DNA of 64,000 nt from the NCBI RefSeq assembly GCF_026001925.1, contig NZ_AP021869.1, positions 1,240,001 to 1,304,000 on the forward strand, written 5' to 3'. How positions within the stretch are numbered: the first letter of the stretch is position 1; every line of letters starts with the position of its first letter. The notes under the pieces were generated by a model that saw nothing but the letters and a program-made list of their open reading frames with translations, searched no databases and was not told the origin of the DNA. This document shows positions 18,622-26,350 of the stretch, piece by piece. The DNA is from Vibrio gangliei (GTDB taxonomy: Bacteria > Pseudomonadota > Gammaproteobacteria > Enterobacterales > Vibrionaceae). Position numbers and translations under genes: made by a program.

Positions 18622-20628
18622 CTAGCTGTCCGGCTGCGCCGAACAACCAGAGGAATAAGCCGCTTCAAAAGCAAAAGAATCAAAGGCGTACAACTCAAAC
18701 TCTTCTTTGTAAGACATAAAATCTAAATATTGCTGATAGCGTTCCTCAGCCATTCTTTGATATTCTTGCTCACGTTCCAGAGCATCAAACCAATCAACAA
18801 CACCGCCCATAATTTTCTGAGAGGCTTTGAGGAATACTTCTTTATTCTCGGTTTTCCATGTTCTAAAACGAGTAGCAACAAACACTTGCTTAAACATCAA
18901 ACCAGAAATTCTAGCTTGAGCTTTATCACCGTATTTGGTGGCAGAATACTCACCGGATTCAATTAACTTTTCGATACAATCCGGCACTGAATAAACGGTG
19001 CGTAGTGGGGCATCTGCATTTTTCTCAGCAATACCACCCATAGCAATACAAAAGGCTTTCCAATCGCCAGAATCGGCAGCCCTGCGAACATTTTCCAAAG
19101 CTAAATGCTCGACTTCTGTTAAATCGGTAAACATAGCATCATCCTGTTTGAACTCTTCACGAACACGGCGAAGCTCACGCCAAACCGTAACAGGAGGCGA
19201 GCCAATGAATTGAAATTGTCTAATCTGATTAACACGCGCCCAAGTGACAACACGCTCAGCAGCTTGAACACCATCAAGGTTAGAATTGCGGTCTTTTGCA
19301 ATATGCTGACCATCAATATTTTTACTTAGATATTTAGCGATATAACCAACCGCTGATTTGTCTTTGTCGATTAACTCGGCTTTGAAGCGGTGTTTCTTAG
19401 CGCCTGACTCGTCAGGTGAATCAAGCATTGCAAAACGCTGAAACTCAGAGATAACAAAATCTTTATGCTCTGGTTTCATAAAAAATAGAAAATGGTGATG
19501 TGGTGTGCCGTCTTGATGCGGTTCAGCAATGCGCATGCCATAAACTTTTACATCTTGTTTATCAATAGACTTACGGAAAGCCTCAAAAACACGCATTAAA
19601 TATTTGTGCGCATCTTTCGCAGTTGGAGAACCTGCATCGAGCCATTTTTGATTGACCTGACCTTTAGATACAGCATGAAAACGAGACGGAGAAGTAACCG
19701 TAAAGAAAACAGAATCGTGTTCTAACTCTTTTGATAGTTCCTCGAAGCCACGCAAGCGGGTGAACATCTCAGCACGTCTAATTTCAGGATTAGAAACAGA
19801 TTTTGCACTTAACTCATGAAGTGTAAAAAAATTATTTGGGTCATCTTCATCATAAGCAATGGTTTCTTTCAGTGCGATTTCGTTTGACTTGTTACGCTCA
19901 CGCATACGGTTAACCGAAAAATCAGAGCAATACACTTGCTTATGCTTTTGAACTAACTCCAAATCACGGGCAGCCAGCTCAACATTCAAAGCACATTTTC
20001 TGCGAAGTTGACGACGCCACCAAATAGGATCACAAGCACGATTCACAAGAGAAAAAAGCTCGCCTGTTTTGGTTTTTTTCTTCACTTCATCTTCACGGAA
20101 CGCCAAACCAGAATAAGAAAGAAAATGCTCAACATAAGCAAAGCATGAATCCACATCATCTTTCATATTGGAAATTTTAAGGCGTAAGTTTTCAGCCTTT
20201 TCATTGGCTAATTCTTTGATTTGGTCATCGCTCATGGTTGATGGATAACCATTTTGATGAAGTCGATCTGATGCTGCTTGAACCGTAGAAAGGGCAGTGA
20301 AGTAATCTTTCTTTTTCAGAATGTCGATAAAAGAACGCTTCATGTGTGCAGAAAAATCACGGTGACCTTTAAGGGCTTTAATTACTGCATCACAAGGACT
20401 GTTAAAAGTAGGCTTGATTAGAAATGAAAGATCACGGATATGAATATGGTTTTCATCATAACCGAACAAATCGACATGGCTTGGATAATTACCCTTAGTG
20501 TGGTCAACAAAGCCAGAACGGATAAACTGATCATCATGAATATGTTCAGCCGTTGCCCACGATTGGACAGGGACAAAATTAATCCATTCCTCGAAACCTG
20601 TTTGTTCGTCTCTGACTAGTTGATACAT
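18622..20628 (-). CDS. Phage replication initiator endonuclease, P2 gpA type (HUH)
   Basis: A 668-residue protein. The HUH metal-binding motif is visible as TPHHHFLFF, and downstream lies VGYIAKYLSKN, giving two tyrosines separated by three residues (YIAKY). The two-tyrosine arrangement is the hallmark of the P2 gpA / phiX174 A superfamily, which nicks one strand and starts rolling-circle replication. The N-terminal third is rich in charged helices with clustered Cys. The start has a GGGG Shine-Dalgarno. It is larger than the roughly 360-410-residue Rep proteins of f1 and CTX phages. Confidence 0.88.
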   Translation of the reverse strand: MYQLVRDEQTGFEEWINFVPVQSWATAEHIHDDQFIRSGFVDHTKGNYPSHVDLFGYDENHIHIRDLSFLIKPTFNSPCDAVIKALKGHRDFSAHMKRSFIDILKKKDYFTALSTVQAASDRLHQNGYPSTMSDDQIKELANEKAENLRLKISNMKDDVDSCFAYVEHFLSYSGLAFREDEVKKKTKTGELFSLVNRACDPIWWRRQLRRKCALNVELAARDLELVQKHKQVYCSDFSVNRMRERNKSNEIALKETIAYDEDDPNNFFTLHELSAKSVSNPEIRRAEMFTRLRGFEELSKELEHDSVFFTVTSPSRFHAVSKGQVNQKWLDAGSPTAKDAHKYLMRVFEAFRKSIDKQDVKVYGMRIAEPHQDGTPHHHFLFFMKPEHKDFVISEFQRFAMLDSPDESGAKKHRFKAELIDKDKSAVGYIAKYLSKNIDGQHIAKDRNSNLDGVQAAERVVTWARVNQIRQFQFIGSPPVTVWRELRRVREEFKQDDAMFTDLTEVEHLALENVRRAADSGDWKAFCIAMGGIAEKNADAPLRTVYSVPDCIEKLIESGEYSATKYGDKAQARISGLMFKQVFVATRFRTWKTENKEVFLKASQKIMGGVVDWFDALEREQEYQRMAEERYQQYLDFMSYKEEFELYAFDSFAFEAAYSSGCSAQPDS

Positions 20629-20643
20629 AACAGCCCCCTTAAA

Positions 20644-20943
20644 TTAACCTTTTGAACTAGTTAAAAATTCATGAGGAAAAGAAGAATTAAAACGGTTTAA
20701 TTCATTGCCTTCTAAAAAGTACAAAGAACCATCAAAAACCAAAGAATATAATTCTCTTGAAGTTGGAATTGGCTCACCAAAAGAATCAAGCTCATAAAGA
20801 CGAGCTAAAGAAATTGATGAATCGGGAGAAAGAGACTGATCATTAACAGAAACAGATGAAACCAAGCCATCTGTTTCAGTGATATGAAGTTTAAAACCAA
20901 AAAATTCTAAAATTTTAGTATGCAGATAAGGTTTACTTTCCAT
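20644..20943 (-). CDS. Hypothetical phage protein, first gene of the rep operon
   Basis: A 99-residue protein that I do not recognise. The ATG at 20943 is preferred over a GTG nine bases earlier because AGGGGTG lies six bases before it. It is acidic and Ser/Leu-rich, with two repeated-looking strands (FGFKLHITETDGLVSSVSV) and no signal peptide or membrane segment. It lies 15 bases before rep and is the first gene after the operator region, so it is probably made early with Rep. Confidence 0.6.
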   Translation of the reverse strand: MESKPYLHTKILEFFGFKLHITETDGLVSSVSVNDQSLSPDSSISLARLYELDSFGEPIPTSRELYSLVFDGSLYFLEGNELNRFNSSFPHEFLTSSKG

Positions 20944-20986
20944 AATTAACACCCCTGAAATGTCATTTTAAAAATTGCATGGAGGC

Positions 20987-21029
20987 GACCGCTCAAAAGT
21001 AAGATTCAGGGTCAGACCTCCAAGCGGTC
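20987..21029. repeat. Interlocked inverted repeats upstream of the rep operon
   Basis: GACCGCT (20987-20993) pairs with AGCGGTC (21023-21029). A second pair GGAGG (20981-20985) and CCTCC (21017-21021) lies interleaved. The two could form a pseudoknot or alternative hairpins in the leader of the rep transcript. Function is unknown. Confidence 0.35.
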
Positions 21030-21084
21030 TAAGAAGTGACCACCAAAGGGATAAGCGTCAAGGGCGAACCCCTAAGGCGGTCAA

Positions 21085-21148
21085 ATATGCGAATTTGCAT
21101 ATAGTTAATATCCATTTTTGCATATTGTAAATATCCGAAATTGGATAG
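21085..21148. promoter_or_regulatory. Three phased operator-like palindromes
   Basis: Three 18-bp sites begin at 21085, 21108 and 21131, exactly 23 bases apart: ATATGCGAATTTGCATAT, ATATCCATTTTTGCATAT and ATATCCGAAATTGGATAG. They share ATATGC/ATATCC half-sites with AT-rich centres, and five-base spacers separate them. They lie between the divergent rep operon and the repressor-like gene. This looks like a set of cooperative repressor sites spaced about two helical turns apart. Which protein binds is inferred. Confidence 0.65.
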
Positions 21149-21195
21149 TGATCGGCTATGATTAGAGCAATAGAGAGAAATGAGAGATTTTAAAA

Positions 21196-21564
21196 ATGTA
21201 TATAAACGAACTATTAGACGCCTATAAAACGACTAAAAACTATGTGCAAGACAAGCAAATTGCGCATGACTTAGGAATAAGCACTCAAAAACTATCAAAC
21301 ATAAGAAATGGAGTTAGATATCTAACTGAAAATGAAGCACTTTTTATTGCAAGCGAGATTGGTGCAGATACAGAAACCGTGCTTGTATATTTAGCCGCAG
21401 ATAAAGCGAAAAGCTACGAAGCAAAACGAGCATGGGAAAACATCGCAAAAAAGTATAACGGTTTGGGATTATCAGCAATTTCAATGGGTTGCGGAGCGTT
21501 GGCCGTCATGGTTTCAAGCCTGAATGAGACACTAACTAACTACGCATTATGTATATTATGTTAA
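21196..21564 (+). CDS. Phage repressor-like HTH protein (DUF3693-like)
   Basis: A 122-residue protein. Residues about 13-55 (YVQDKQIAHDLGISTQKLSNIRNG) form an XRE-like helix-turn-helix, with a further helix pair, and a hydrophobic glycine-rich segment (LSAISMGCGALAVMVSS) follows. It resembles DUF3693 proteins of Vibrio filamentous phages. It is divergent from the rep operon with three operator-like sites between, so a lysogeny repressor role is likely. The last codons (ALCILC and stop) are formed by the dif site itself, so its C terminus should differ in the free phage. A possible -10 TATGAT is at 21157-21162. Confidence 0.75.
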   Translation: MYINELLDAYKTTKNYVQDKQIAHDLGISTQKLSNIRNGVRYLTENEALFIASEIGADTETVLVYLAADKAKSYEAKRAWENIAKKYNGLGLSAISMGCGALAVMVSSLNETLTNYALCILC

Positions 21565-21566
21565 AT
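21539..21566 (+). other. dif: Chromosome dimer resolution site dif / right prophage junction
   Basis: The order is the XerC arm ACTACGCATTA (21539-21549), the six-base centre TGTATA, then the XerD arm TTATGTTAAAT (21556-21566). The centre and XerD arm are the same as in E. coli dif, and the XerC arm keeps the core of the consensus. The site is complete, so it probably still resolves chromosome dimers while acting as the right border of the prophage. Confidence 0.88.
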
Positions 21567-21760
21567 AAGGTGTGACTATGCGTTAAATGTATTGAATTAC
21601 TCCTATAATCTGCTTAAATCTACGTTTTACCTCTCATTTTTTCTTTAATATTTCGACGTTTTTCTGGTACTAAAAACCGGCTTAGTTCGACGCTAAACTT
21701 CTCGGGCATTTATGTCCGTTTTTGCTGATGACTCTCTATTCCGCTATTTTCTATAGATAA

Positions 21761-21794
21761 TAAAAACGCCAATATTGCGCTGAATATTGGCGTT
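21761..21794 (-). terminator. Terminator of the cystatin-like lipoprotein gene
   Basis: A perfect 12-bp stem AACGCCAATATT / AATATTGGCGTT with a six-base loop. On the minus strand it runs into TTTTTATTA. The stretch from dif to this stem (21567-21760) shows no gene. Confidence 0.8.
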
Positions 21795-21848
21795 CTTCAG
21801 TTATATAGATCAACCTGTCTACACAGAGTTAGTTATGCCTTCCAAAGA

Positions 21849-22232
21849 TTATTCTGGCGCACTACACTCATCGATTAACGATTTAGGCTGGATACTTAAA
21901 ATCTTGTATTGGCCCTGTAGATTACGGTAAACCTTAGTTTCGTAAGTGGTACCATCTTCAATGCTGAAGACGACGTTGTAGTTTTTACCCGCCACGACTT
22001 GCTCTTGTACAGAAAGCACTTCTTTCACTGAATGAGAGCCTTCTAGGCTTGTGGCTGCTAATAAAGCGGCTTGTCTGGCTTCCGGGGTCACTTCAGTTTC
22101 TTTCCATCCACCTGGAATGACTTTTACAGATTCACACTTCACTTTTAACTCTGGATCTTGTGCTGGTTCATTTGAACTGCATGCAGTCACTGTTAATGCT
22201 GCTGCGGAAATAAGAAGTATTTTTTTATACAT
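21849..22232 (-). CDS. Small lipoprotein with a cystatin-like motif
   Basis: A 127-residue protein with a lipoprotein signal peptide (KKILLISAAALTVTACSS, Cys at about 18). The mature part has VIPGGWKE near its start and EQVVAGKNYNVVFSI in the middle. The Gly in the first block plus QVVAG in the second are the two hallmarks of cystatins, the wedge that blocks papain-like proteases, and the layout is strand-rich with the expected helix ARQAALLAATSL. Anchoring in the outer membrane is likely as the residue after Cys is Ser. Protease inhibition is inferred from the motifs only. Confidence 0.72.
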   Translation of the reverse strand: MYKKILLISAAALTVTACSSNEPAQDPELKVKCESVKVIPGGWKETEVTPEARQAALLAATSLEGSHSVKEVLSVQEQVVAGKNYNVVFSIEDGTTYETKVYRNLQGQYKILSIQPKSLIDECSAPE

Positions 22233-22264
22233 AGTTTATCCTACGTTTTTGTTATCTAACCCGA

Positions 22265-23683
22265 TTATGAGCGATGTTCATCAATTTCGATATAGGCTTC
22301 ATCGGTAATTTTAGCAATTTGCTTATCATCTTCTGTAATTTTTGTGTTTTTCCAGCTCCCTCGAGCAAACCAAGCAACAGAAAATAGCGCTACGATAATA
22401 TTGGTTATGGCAAATGACCACCAAATACCGGCTGAATTTAGCGAAGTGTGTTTTGACAGTATATAAGCGAGCGGAAATTGAATAACCCATTGTGAAAGCA
22501 ATGAAATTAGCATGGTGTTCAACATGTTACCTGAAGCTCTAAACGCTGATACAACGCATAACTGAACGCCAATGAACCCCCAAGTTAGACACATTGTTCG
22601 TACAAATTGAGCACCGTTTTCAATGACGGCCGCATCATCGGGAATAAAGAATGCCACACATTGCTCTGCAAAAATATAAGCAAAAATACCTAAAATGGTA
22701 AGTGCAATCCATCCCCAAATCGTACCAAGAACCGTGATTTTCGAGGCTCTTTCAATGTTTTTCGCACCTATATTTTGCCCTACAAGTGTCGATACTGCCA
22801 TTGATAAGCCCATCGCAGGAATAGTGACGATTTGTAAAATAGTTGAGCCAACACCATAAGAAGCAATAGTGATGGTGCCAAAGCTCGCGACAAGAAATGA
22901 CATCATCATTAGGCCGAGTGCCCGAGCAGATAGTTCAACAGAACCCGGCGCACCAAGGAAAAAGGCACGTTTAATGTAACTGAAATCAGGTTTAAAACTA
23001 CTTAAAGTAAGATGAATACCATGTTTTCCACGGAAGAAAATACACATGCCAACGATAGCGGCTATGCCTTGCGTGACTAAAGTGGCAAGTGCAGCCCCCA
23101 TCACCCCTAACCCTTCAAATTGGCCAAACCCGAAGATAAATAGCGGATCGAGTCCAAAGTTAAGAATGACGGTACCGAGCACAATCAATAGTGGCACTTT
23201 TACTTGGCCGATGCCGCGCATAATGGATTGGAACATGGCATAAGTGAAAACAAAAATGACACCAATAAATGACACATGCATGAAATTTAGTGCGTCGTGA
23301 TACACGGCTTCTTCCACGCCTAGTAAGGTCAGAAAATAAGGTGATAACACATAGCCCGTGAGGCCCAGTGTCATTGCCGTGACCACTACCATTAACATAG
23401 TTTGTGCCGCCACGTGGTTCACCATTTTTTGATTACCTGCTCCCATGTATTGAGCCGACAATGTTGCGCCCGCCATCGCCAAACCCGCACCAAGGGCAAT
23501 AACTAAAAATGTCACCGGCGTACTAACTGAAACGGCGGCAACTTGTGCCGCGCCTAAACGGCCAACCCAAAAGGCATCCGTTAGTTGATAAGCCGATTGT
23601 AGGATTTGCGCTAATACGATGGGCACTGCGAGAGAAAGTAAGGCCCGATTGATCGAGCCTTCAAAAATATGCTGACGGTTCAT
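22265..23683 (-). CDS. MATE family multidrug/sodium antiporter
   Basis: A 472-residue inner-membrane protein with about 12 membrane helices in two repeated halves. The start LSLAVPIVLAQILQSAYQLTD-type block with FWVGRLG is typical of MATE proteins, as is QNIGAKNIERA at the start of the second half. These exporters use Na+ or H+ gradients to expel cationic compounds. The substrate cannot be told. The gene stands between YciH and the lipoprotein gene on the same strand. Confidence 0.9.
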   Translation of the reverse strand: MNRQHIFEGSINRALLSLAVPIVLAQILQSAYQLTDAFWVGRLGAAQVAAVSVSTPVTFLVIALGAGLAMAGATLSAQYMGAGNQKMVNHVAAQTMLMVVVTAMTLGLTGYVLSPYFLTLLGVEEAVYHDALNFMHVSFIGVIFVFTYAMFQSIMRGIGQVKVPLLIVLGTVILNFGLDPLFIFGFGQFEGLGVMGAALATLVTQGIAAIVGMCIFFRGKHGIHLTLSSFKPDFSYIKRAFFLGAPGSVELSARALGLMMMSFLVASFGTITIASYGVGSTILQIVTIPAMGLSMAVSTLVGQNIGAKNIERASKITVLGTIWGWIALTILGIFAYIFAEQCVAFFIPDDAAVIENGAQFVRTMCLTWGFIGVQLCVVSAFRASGNMLNTMLISLLSQWVIQFPLAYILSKHTSLNSAGIWWSFAITNIIVALFSVAWFARGSWKNTKITEDDKQIAKITDEAYIEIDEHRS

Positions 23684-23733
23684 GAGTGGACCTTATTGGT
23701 GAGAAAACTGATTATTCGCTTATTACAAAAGGA

Positions 23734-24045
23734 TTAACCACCGGCTAATTTAACTATGTGCCCTTTTTTCTCTAGGTGAATTTTGATCTTTTCTCTATTG
23801 TCGCCTTGAATTTCTATGTTGCCATCTTTAACGCTACCGCCACATCCACATATTTTTTTTAGCTCTGCTGCTACTAGCTTTAATTCAGTGTCAGCCATAT
23901 CTAAGCCGGTAACAATACAGACCCCCTTTCCTTTACGGCCTTTTGTTTCTCGCTGTATGCGAACAATACCATCGCCCTTTGGTCGCTCTGCGACAGGTTT
24001 TTCTTGTTTAATGCGACCAGTTTCTGTGGAATAAACGAGAGACAT
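23734..24045 (-). CDS. yciH: SUI1/eIF1-like translation factor YciH
   Basis: A 103-residue protein with the SUI1 fold: VRIQRETKGRKGKGVCIVTGL, then the helix LKLVAAELKKICGCGGSVKDG and the final strand EIQGDNREKIKIHLEKKG. These blocks match bacterial YciH, which resembles eukaryotic eIF1 and can act on start-site choice. It stands alone, 50 bases upstream of the MATE gene. Confidence 0.9.
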   Translation of the reverse strand: MSLVYSTETGRIKQEKPVAERPKGDGIVRIQRETKGRKGKGVCIVTGLDMADTELKLVAAELKKICGCGGSVKDGNIEIQGDNREKIKIHLEKKGHIVKLAGG

Positions 24046-24188
24046 ACACTTTACCTATAATGTTTGTTGAATAGTGATAAATACAATACTAATTTATGCT
24101 TCAAGCCTTTGATAGTGTTAAGCTAATTTTTACGTTAATTTCATTATGATATTGGATTTGATTATAGCAGCGGAATCTAGGCGGTGAG

Positions 24189-25157
24189 ATGAGAAAAGAG
24201 ATCCCAATTCAGACTAACCCTGAGATTATAAAACAAAGTATTGAACGCTTTTCTAAGCCGGTAAGCTATGCCGCTTTTAGCCAACTTACGGTCGGGTTGT
24301 ATTCACATAACTCATTGCTATCCATGGTGAATGATTGGAACCGCTTTGTGGATTTTTGTCGTTCACGCCATGTTAGCCCACTGCCCGCCTCTGTGACCGC
24401 TATTCGATTGTTTTTAGAGTCTGAAAGCCGTGAACGAAAGTTTGCCTCTATACGTCGTTATAGTTTAACCATTGGGCTTGTACATCGATTACATGCATTA
24501 CCCGAGCCAACGAATCATCGACAAGTTCATTTTGTGCTTTCAGCTATTCGTAATATGAAAAAAGGTGATGCAACCCAAGCCACCCCCTTCACCCGAAATC
24601 ATCTTGATGAGATGTATTTACGGTTAAATAAAAGTGATTCTATTAAAGACCTACGTGATCTTATCATTTACAGCTTAATGTTCGAGTGCATGTTAAAGCG
24701 TGGTCAGCTAAGAACGTTAACTGTAGACAATATTCAATTCTCACAACCATACCAAGCGGCATTATTGTTAGCAGATAAATCGTATAGGCTTAGTGAGCGT
24801 ACGACAGCTTTAGTGCAACGTTGGCTTGAAGTCTTAGGTGAAAGCTATCGCGGCATTCTTTTTTGCCGTATAGATAAGCATGGTAATTTGGGCGTTGACC
24901 CACTGAATGACTCTTCTATATACCGTATTTTCAGGCGAGCGAGCCAGTTACTTAATTTACCTTCACATCTTTCGTTCTCAGGACAATCTTCTCGAATTGG
25001 CGCTGCGCAAGATTTGTATAAAAAAGGCTATAACTTAAGACAAATCCAACATCTTGGCCGCTGGTCTAGCATCGTCATGCCTGCTCAGTATCTTGGGAAA
25101 TACGCGTTATCTGAATCAGAGCAGTTGATTTTCAAAAAAATAAAAAGCTGGGATTAG
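24189..25157 (+). CDS. Tyrosine recombinase/integrase-like protein
   Basis: A 322-residue protein with an N-terminal SAM-like DNA-binding domain (about 1-115) and a C-terminal catalytic domain. Catalytic residues seen are Arg in LKRGQLRTL, Arg in SSRIGAAQDL, His in IQHLGRWSS and the Tyr nucleophile in MPAQYL. The usual HxxR histidine is replaced: where the family has GHSxRxGAAQ this protein reads GQSSRIGAAQ. It lies 2.6 kb from dif, has no phage genes beside it, and its stop lies in the loop of a shared terminator. It may be a resident or domesticated enzyme. Confidence 0.8.
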   Translation: MRKEIPIQTNPEIIKQSIERFSKPVSYAAFSQLTVGLYSHNSLLSMVNDWNRFVDFCRSRHVSPLPASVTAIRLFLESESRERKFASIRRYSLTIGLVHRLHALPEPTNHRQVHFVLSAIRNMKKGDATQATPFTRNHLDEMYLRLNKSDSIKDLRDLIIYSLMFECMLKRGQLRTLTVDNIQFSQPYQAALLLADKSYRLSERTTALVQRWLEVLGESYRGILFCRIDKHGNLGVDPLNDSSIYRIFRRASQLLNLPSHLSFSGQSSRIGAAQDLYKKGYNLRQIQHLGRWSSIVMPAQYLGKYALSESEQLIFKKIKSWD

Positions 25158-25170
25158 CCCCCAGCTTTTT
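25142..25170. terminator. Bidirectional terminator between recombinase and ddl
   Basis: AAAAAGCTGGG pairs with CCCAGCTTTTT, with A and T tracts on both sides. The recombinase stop codon lies in the loop. It can serve both convergent genes. Confidence 0.85.
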
Positions 25171-25193
25171 AGATTGTCCAGACCAAGTTATCT

Positions 25194-26195
25194 CTATTTT
25201 TTATCCGCGATGCCCGCATGGATCGAGCTTGACAGAAATTCACTAAACTTATGGCCATTATGCTCCATTAGTTTAGGGAACATTGAAATAGGCGTCATGC
25301 CTGGGAAAGTATTCACTTCATTAAGATAAATCTCCCCGTCCTGAGTTAAGAAGAAATCAATTCGAGACAGATTTTTTAAATTCATGTGTACAAACACTTT
25401 TTTAGAGTGTTCATATATAGCTTTATGTTGTGATTTAGTCAGTCCTTGAGCTTCAAGTACCGTAGAGGAATGGCTATCTGTGCTGTATTTTTCATCATAA
25501 GTATAAAAAACGCCTTCTGGGGCAATCACTTCACCAGGCTTGGTTATCACTAGCTCACCATTGAGTTGGTAGGCTGCTACTTCTAATTCCCTTGGCTTGA
25601 CTGATTTTTCTATCAAAACCTGCTCGGAATACTGGAAAGCATTAGAAATGGCTTCCGCTAAATCTTCTTTTTTGGTGACACTGTAACACCCAACGGAAGA
25701 TCCTTGTCGTGCCGCTTTAATGAATACTTTCCCCCAAGTATCAAAGGCTTGTTCAGCAATAGCTTGGGATTCTTGGGTGTTCTCGGTTAGGAATCGGTAT
25801 GGTGTATTCGGGATGTTTAGCGCGTCATACCAGAGTTTAGAGGTGATTTTATTAAAGCTATTTGAACTGGCTTCAGGCCCGCACCCAAGGTATGGGATAT
25901 TTGCCATTTCAAGTAAAGACTGGATGTCCCCTGTTTCGCCGGGAAAACCGTGTATACATGGCACGACATAGTCAATGTGTTGTGCGGTAAGGTCATCGCC
26001 CTTTAGGCAAGAGTGAGCAATGTCTAATTCAACCTTTTCACCGCTAGAGACAAACCAGGCTTCAGGCTTAATTTCGACCTTTATAACATTGAATTCAGGT
26101 GAAAGTTGGAGCTGCTGTTCGAGATACTTGGCTGAAACAAGAGAAACTTCATGCTCAGAGGAGCCGCCACCGCATAGTAAGAGAATATTTTTCAT
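25194..26195 (-). CDS. ddl: D-alanine--D-alanine ligase
   Basis: A 333-residue ATP-grasp enzyme that joins two D-alanines for peptidoglycan precursors. The start has the family block LLCGGGSSEHEVSLVSA. The second part has IEKSVKPRELEVA, the Tyr-Ser-Thr loop DEKYSTDSHS, SRIDFFL and the metal-binding EVNTFPGMTPISMFP. Length is normal. It stands alone rather than in the cell-division cluster, which fits a DdlA-type second ligase, but the type cannot be settled here. A matS-like site lies inside it. Confidence 0.94.
   Translation of the reverse strand: MKNILLLCGGGSSEHEVSLVSAKYLEQQLQLSPEFNVIKVEIKPEAWFVSSGEKVELDIAHSCLKGDDLTAQHIDYVVPCIHGFPGETGDIQSLLEMANIPYLGCGPEASSNSFNKITSKLWYDALNIPNTPYRFLTENTQESQAIAEQAFDTWGKVFIKAARQGSSVGCYSVTKKEDLAEAISNAFQYSEQVLIEKSVKPRELEVAAYQLNGELVITKPGEVIAPEGVFYTYDEKYSTDSHSSTVLEAQGLTKSQHKAIYEHSKKVFVHMNLKNLSRIDFFLTQDGEIYLNEVNTFPGMTPISMFPKLMEHNGHKFSEFLSSSIHAGIADKK
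25675..25687. promoter_or_regulatory. matS-like site inside ddl
   Basis: GTGACACTGTAAC matches the matS consensus GTGACRNYGTCAC at all but the eleventh base. It is 4.1 kb to the right of dif. Confidence 0.5.
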
Positions 26196-26297
26196 TGTAA
26201 TTTCGACGCTGTCATTGGTTTGAATGCTATTACCGTAATCATAATGTTTTATCGCTTTAAGGGTAGCCTTAAATTGAATAAAACAGTCAAAATATGA

Positions 26298-26325
26298 TTA
26301 AAAAGGAGCGCCTTGGCACCCCTTT
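26298..26325 (-). terminator. Terminator of the SPOR lipoprotein gene
   Basis: An 11-bp stem with two wobble pairs (AAAGGAGCGCC and GGCACCCCTTT on the plus strand) has a very short loop and is followed on the minus strand by TTTTTAATC. Confidence 0.65.
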
Positions 26326-26350
26326 GTTGTTTTTGTATTCAGTTTATGAC

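Larger units (their letters stand above)
11786..21549. mobile_element. Integrated filamentous phage (inovirus), about 9.8 kb
   Basis: The segment between two dif-like sites carries a full filamentous phage gene set in typical order on the minus strand: Rep, ssDNA-binding protein, two tiny membrane proteins, major coat protein, adsorption protein, pVI-like protein, Zot/pI, secretin, plus a lipoprotein. A plus-strand gene lies at each end. There is no integrase, in keeping with capture of host XerC/XerD. I see no frameshift or stop in the recognisable genes, so the phage may be functional. The borders assume strand exchange at the XerC cut next to the central region. Confidence 0.88.
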
